From Fusobacteriales bacterium (GTDB lineage Bacteria; Fusobacteriota; Fusobacteriia; Fusobacteriales; Leptotrichiaceae): DNA of 16,257 nt. The notes beneath the pieces were generated by a model that saw only the letters and a list, made by a program, of their open reading frames with translations, was not told the origin of the DNA and ran no database searches. Below, piece after piece: positions 14,697 to 16,257 of this stretch. The first letter of the stretch is position 1, and every line of letters begins with the position of its first letter. Location of the stretch: NCBI GenBank assembly GCA_031285605.1, contig JAITVW010000017.1, forward strand, positions 1-16,257, in the 5' to 3' direction. The translations under genes and the position numbers were made by a program.

Positions 14697-16230
14697 TTTT
14701 CATATCTCCTTCATGTGTTAAAATATACATAATTTTTTCCTCAGTAGCCTCATCTGCACTCAGAATTTCCGCTATTTCCCCGTTTTTGAAAACAGCTATT
14801 TTGTCACATACCGCAAGTAATTCCGGAAGCTCTGAAGATACCATCAATACTCCTTTACCCTCATCGGATAAATTTCTCATTAGCGTATATATTTCACTTT
14901 TACTTCCTACATCTATTCCTTTGGTAGGTTCATCAAATATAATAAGCGAAGATTCTGCTGCCATCCATTTACCGAGTATTACTTTCTGCTGATTTCCTCC
15001 TGACAGTTCGGTAATGTTCTGATTAATTGAAGAACACTTTATATTTAATTTCTTTTTTTCATTATCGGCATACTTTTTTTCTATTTTACTGTTTATCAGT
15101 CCCCAGATTCCTCCATGTTTCGAGCTTTTTATAAACGGAAGAATTGATATATTCTCTTTTATGTCAAAGTTATGGAAAAATCCTGTTTCACGTCTGTTTT
15201 CAGTGACAAATGCTATTCCGTTTTTTATCGAAACATACTCGCTTTTTGGTTTTAATTCTTTACCAAAAAGTGAAATACTTCCTTCTTTTATAGGGTCTGC
15301 ACCAAATACCGCATTCATCAGTTCACTTCTTCCCGAACCTATCAGTCCGGCAAATCCAAGAATTTCTCCCTGCCAAAGCTTGAAAGAAACATTTTTTGCT
15401 TTTCCGTCATATCTCGTTATATTTTTAGCTTCAAAAATAATTTTTGTTCTGTCCAGTTCAGGATTATTTGATGGATATTTTGATTTTATTTCTCTGCCTA
15501 CCATCATAGAAACAAGATCCTTTACCTCTACATCTTTTACTTCTCTCGTTCCCACATAAGTTCCGTCTTTCAGTACGGTAACCCTGTCTCCTATTTCTTT
15601 AAGCTCTTTTAATTTATGAGATATATAAACTATTCCCTTACCCTCTGATTTCAGCTGTCTTATTATCGCAAACAGCTGGTCTGTTTCTTCCTGTGTTAAT
15701 GAAGTAGTAGGCTCGTCCATAATAATTATATCTGCATCCGATACAAGTGATTTTGCAATTTCCAGCTGCTGCTTTTCACAAATGCTTAATTCTTCCACAA
15801 ATATATTCAAATCTCTGTGAAGTCCCACTTTCTCTGTCAAGATTTCTGCTGCTTTCTTCATTTTCTTATAATCTACAAGATTTACACCTAAAACCTTTCT
15901 CGTAGGAAGTTTTCCCACAAACAGATTTTCCTGCACCGATAATTCATTGATTACACTTAATTCCTGATAAATAATGCTTATTCCGTTTTCATATGAATCC
16001 TTTGGTGTCAGCTGGTTATAATCCTTTCCTTTCAAATTGATGCTTCCTGATGTCGGCTGATATGCTCCGCTCAAAATTTTCATAAGCGTTGATTTTCCGG
16101 CTCCGTTTTCCCCTAAAAGTACATGAACTTCGCCCTTTCTTACATCAAAGGAAATATTATCCAAAGCTGTAACACCTGAAAACTTTTTTGTAATATTTTT
16201 CATTTCAACCAGTTTTTCAATATTTTCCAT
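14683..16230 (-). CDS. alsA: D-allose ABC transporter ATPase AlsA
   Basis: This tandem ATPase energises the AlsBC importer. I place the start at 16230 (515 aa, MENIEKLVEMKN) because TGAGG lies nine bases upstream. An in-frame ATG at 16245 would give 520 aa but has no ribosome binding site in the 12 bases left in the window. First domain: Walker A GENGAGKST (40-48), a degenerate signature around ELSICEKQQ (147-155) and Walker B IIIMDEPTTSL (168-178). Second domain: GLIGSGRSE (295-303), LSGGNQQK (409-416) and IIFDEPTKGID (430-440). AlsA-like landmarks are IIYQELSVINELSV, TENRRETGFFHNF and INQNITELSGGNQQ. It is the first als gene in the window; the operon promoter, and possibly further genes, lie past the right edge. 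Confidence 0.95.
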   Translation of the reverse strand: MENIEKLVEMKNITKKFSGVTALDNISFDVRKGEVHVLLGENGAGKSTLMKILSGAYQPTSGSINLKGKDYNQLTPKDSYENGISIIYQELSVINELSVQENLFVGKLPTRKVLGVNLVDYKKMKKAAEILTEKVGLHRDLNIFVEELSICEKQQLEIAKSLVSDADIIIMDEPTTSLTQEETDQLFAIIRQLKSEGKGIVYISHKLKELKEIGDRVTVLKDGTYVGTREVKDVEVKDLVSMMVGREIKSKYPSNNPELDRTKIIFEAKNITRYDGKAKNVSFKLWQGEILGFAGLIGSGRSELMNAVFGADPIKEGSISLFGKELKPKSEYVSIKNGIAFVTENRRETGFFHNFDIKENISILPFIKSSKHGGIWGLINSKIEKKYADNEKKKLNIKCSSINQNITELSGGNQQKVILGKWMAAESSLIIFDEPTKGIDVGSKSEIYTLMRNLSDEGKGVLMVSSELPELLAVCDKIAVFKNGEIAEILSADEATEEKIMYILTHEGDMKNERL

Positions 16231-16257
16231 AGCTAAATACCTCATTCTGAAATATAT

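Noticed and set aside
11089..16230. Ribose (rbs) operon
   Set aside because: The clear AlsE epimerase, a ROK kinase instead of a PfkB ribokinase, and AlsB-specific sequence stretches fit allose/allulose use better.
1..16257. CRISPR array, insertion sequence, phage genes, tRNA or rRNA
   Set aside because: I saw no regularly spaced repeats, transposase or integrase frames, phage structural genes, or tRNA/rRNA-like sequence; the window is filled by the genes listed.

Overview
The window is AT-rich bacterial DNA with strong AGGAGG-type ribosome binding sites, short operon spacers and U-tracted hairpin terminators. Three traits point to a Fusobacteriota member of the Leptotrichiaceae, Sebaldella-like: substrate-binding proteins with lipoboxes, a two-partner-secretion (TPS) adhesin implying an outer membrane, and the AT-rich codon use. 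The taxon is an inference from gene content and cannot be proven from this sequence.

Nearly everything lies on the minus strand, so it reads from right to left. (1) 16230-11089 is a D-allose/D-allulose operon: alsA (ABC ATPase), alsC (permease), alsE (allulose-6-phosphate 3-epimerase), alsK (ROK allose kinase) and, unusually, alsB (binding lipoprotein) last. Its promoter lies off the right edge. (2) 10095-10751 on the plus strand is a YheO/DauR-type PAS-HTH regulator. It converges on the als operon and diverges from the xylose genes. (3) 9715-4628 is a D-xylose operon: xylF (binding lipoprotein), xylG (ATPase), xylH (permease) and xylA (class II xylose isomerase). A strong terminator follows xylA. 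(4) xylB (xylulokinase, 4426-2957) has its own extended -10 promoter. xylR (ROK repressor, 2803-1658) has its own promoter and a palindromic leader. (5) 1467-805 is an unrecognised 220-residue protein with a near-consensus promoter and a terminator-like hairpin in its leader. (6) 545-1 is the start of a TPS exoprotein (filamentous-haemagglutinin-type N-terminus), cut by the left edge.

Together the two operons import two aldoses by CUT2-type ABC transporters. Xylose goes through XylA and XylB to xylulose 5-phosphate. Allose goes through AlsK, an aldose-6-phosphate isomerase not present here, and AlsE to fructose 6-phosphate. Most genes match well-known families. The less ordinary content is regulatory: split transcription at xylA/xylB, a 25-bp palindrome at the xylF start site, an unassigned YheO-like regulator between two sugar operons, the unknown protein with its leader hairpin, and a possible 44-codon ORF between alsB and its terminator. 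I found no convincing new multi-gene system, CRISPR array, insertion sequence, tRNA or rRNA.
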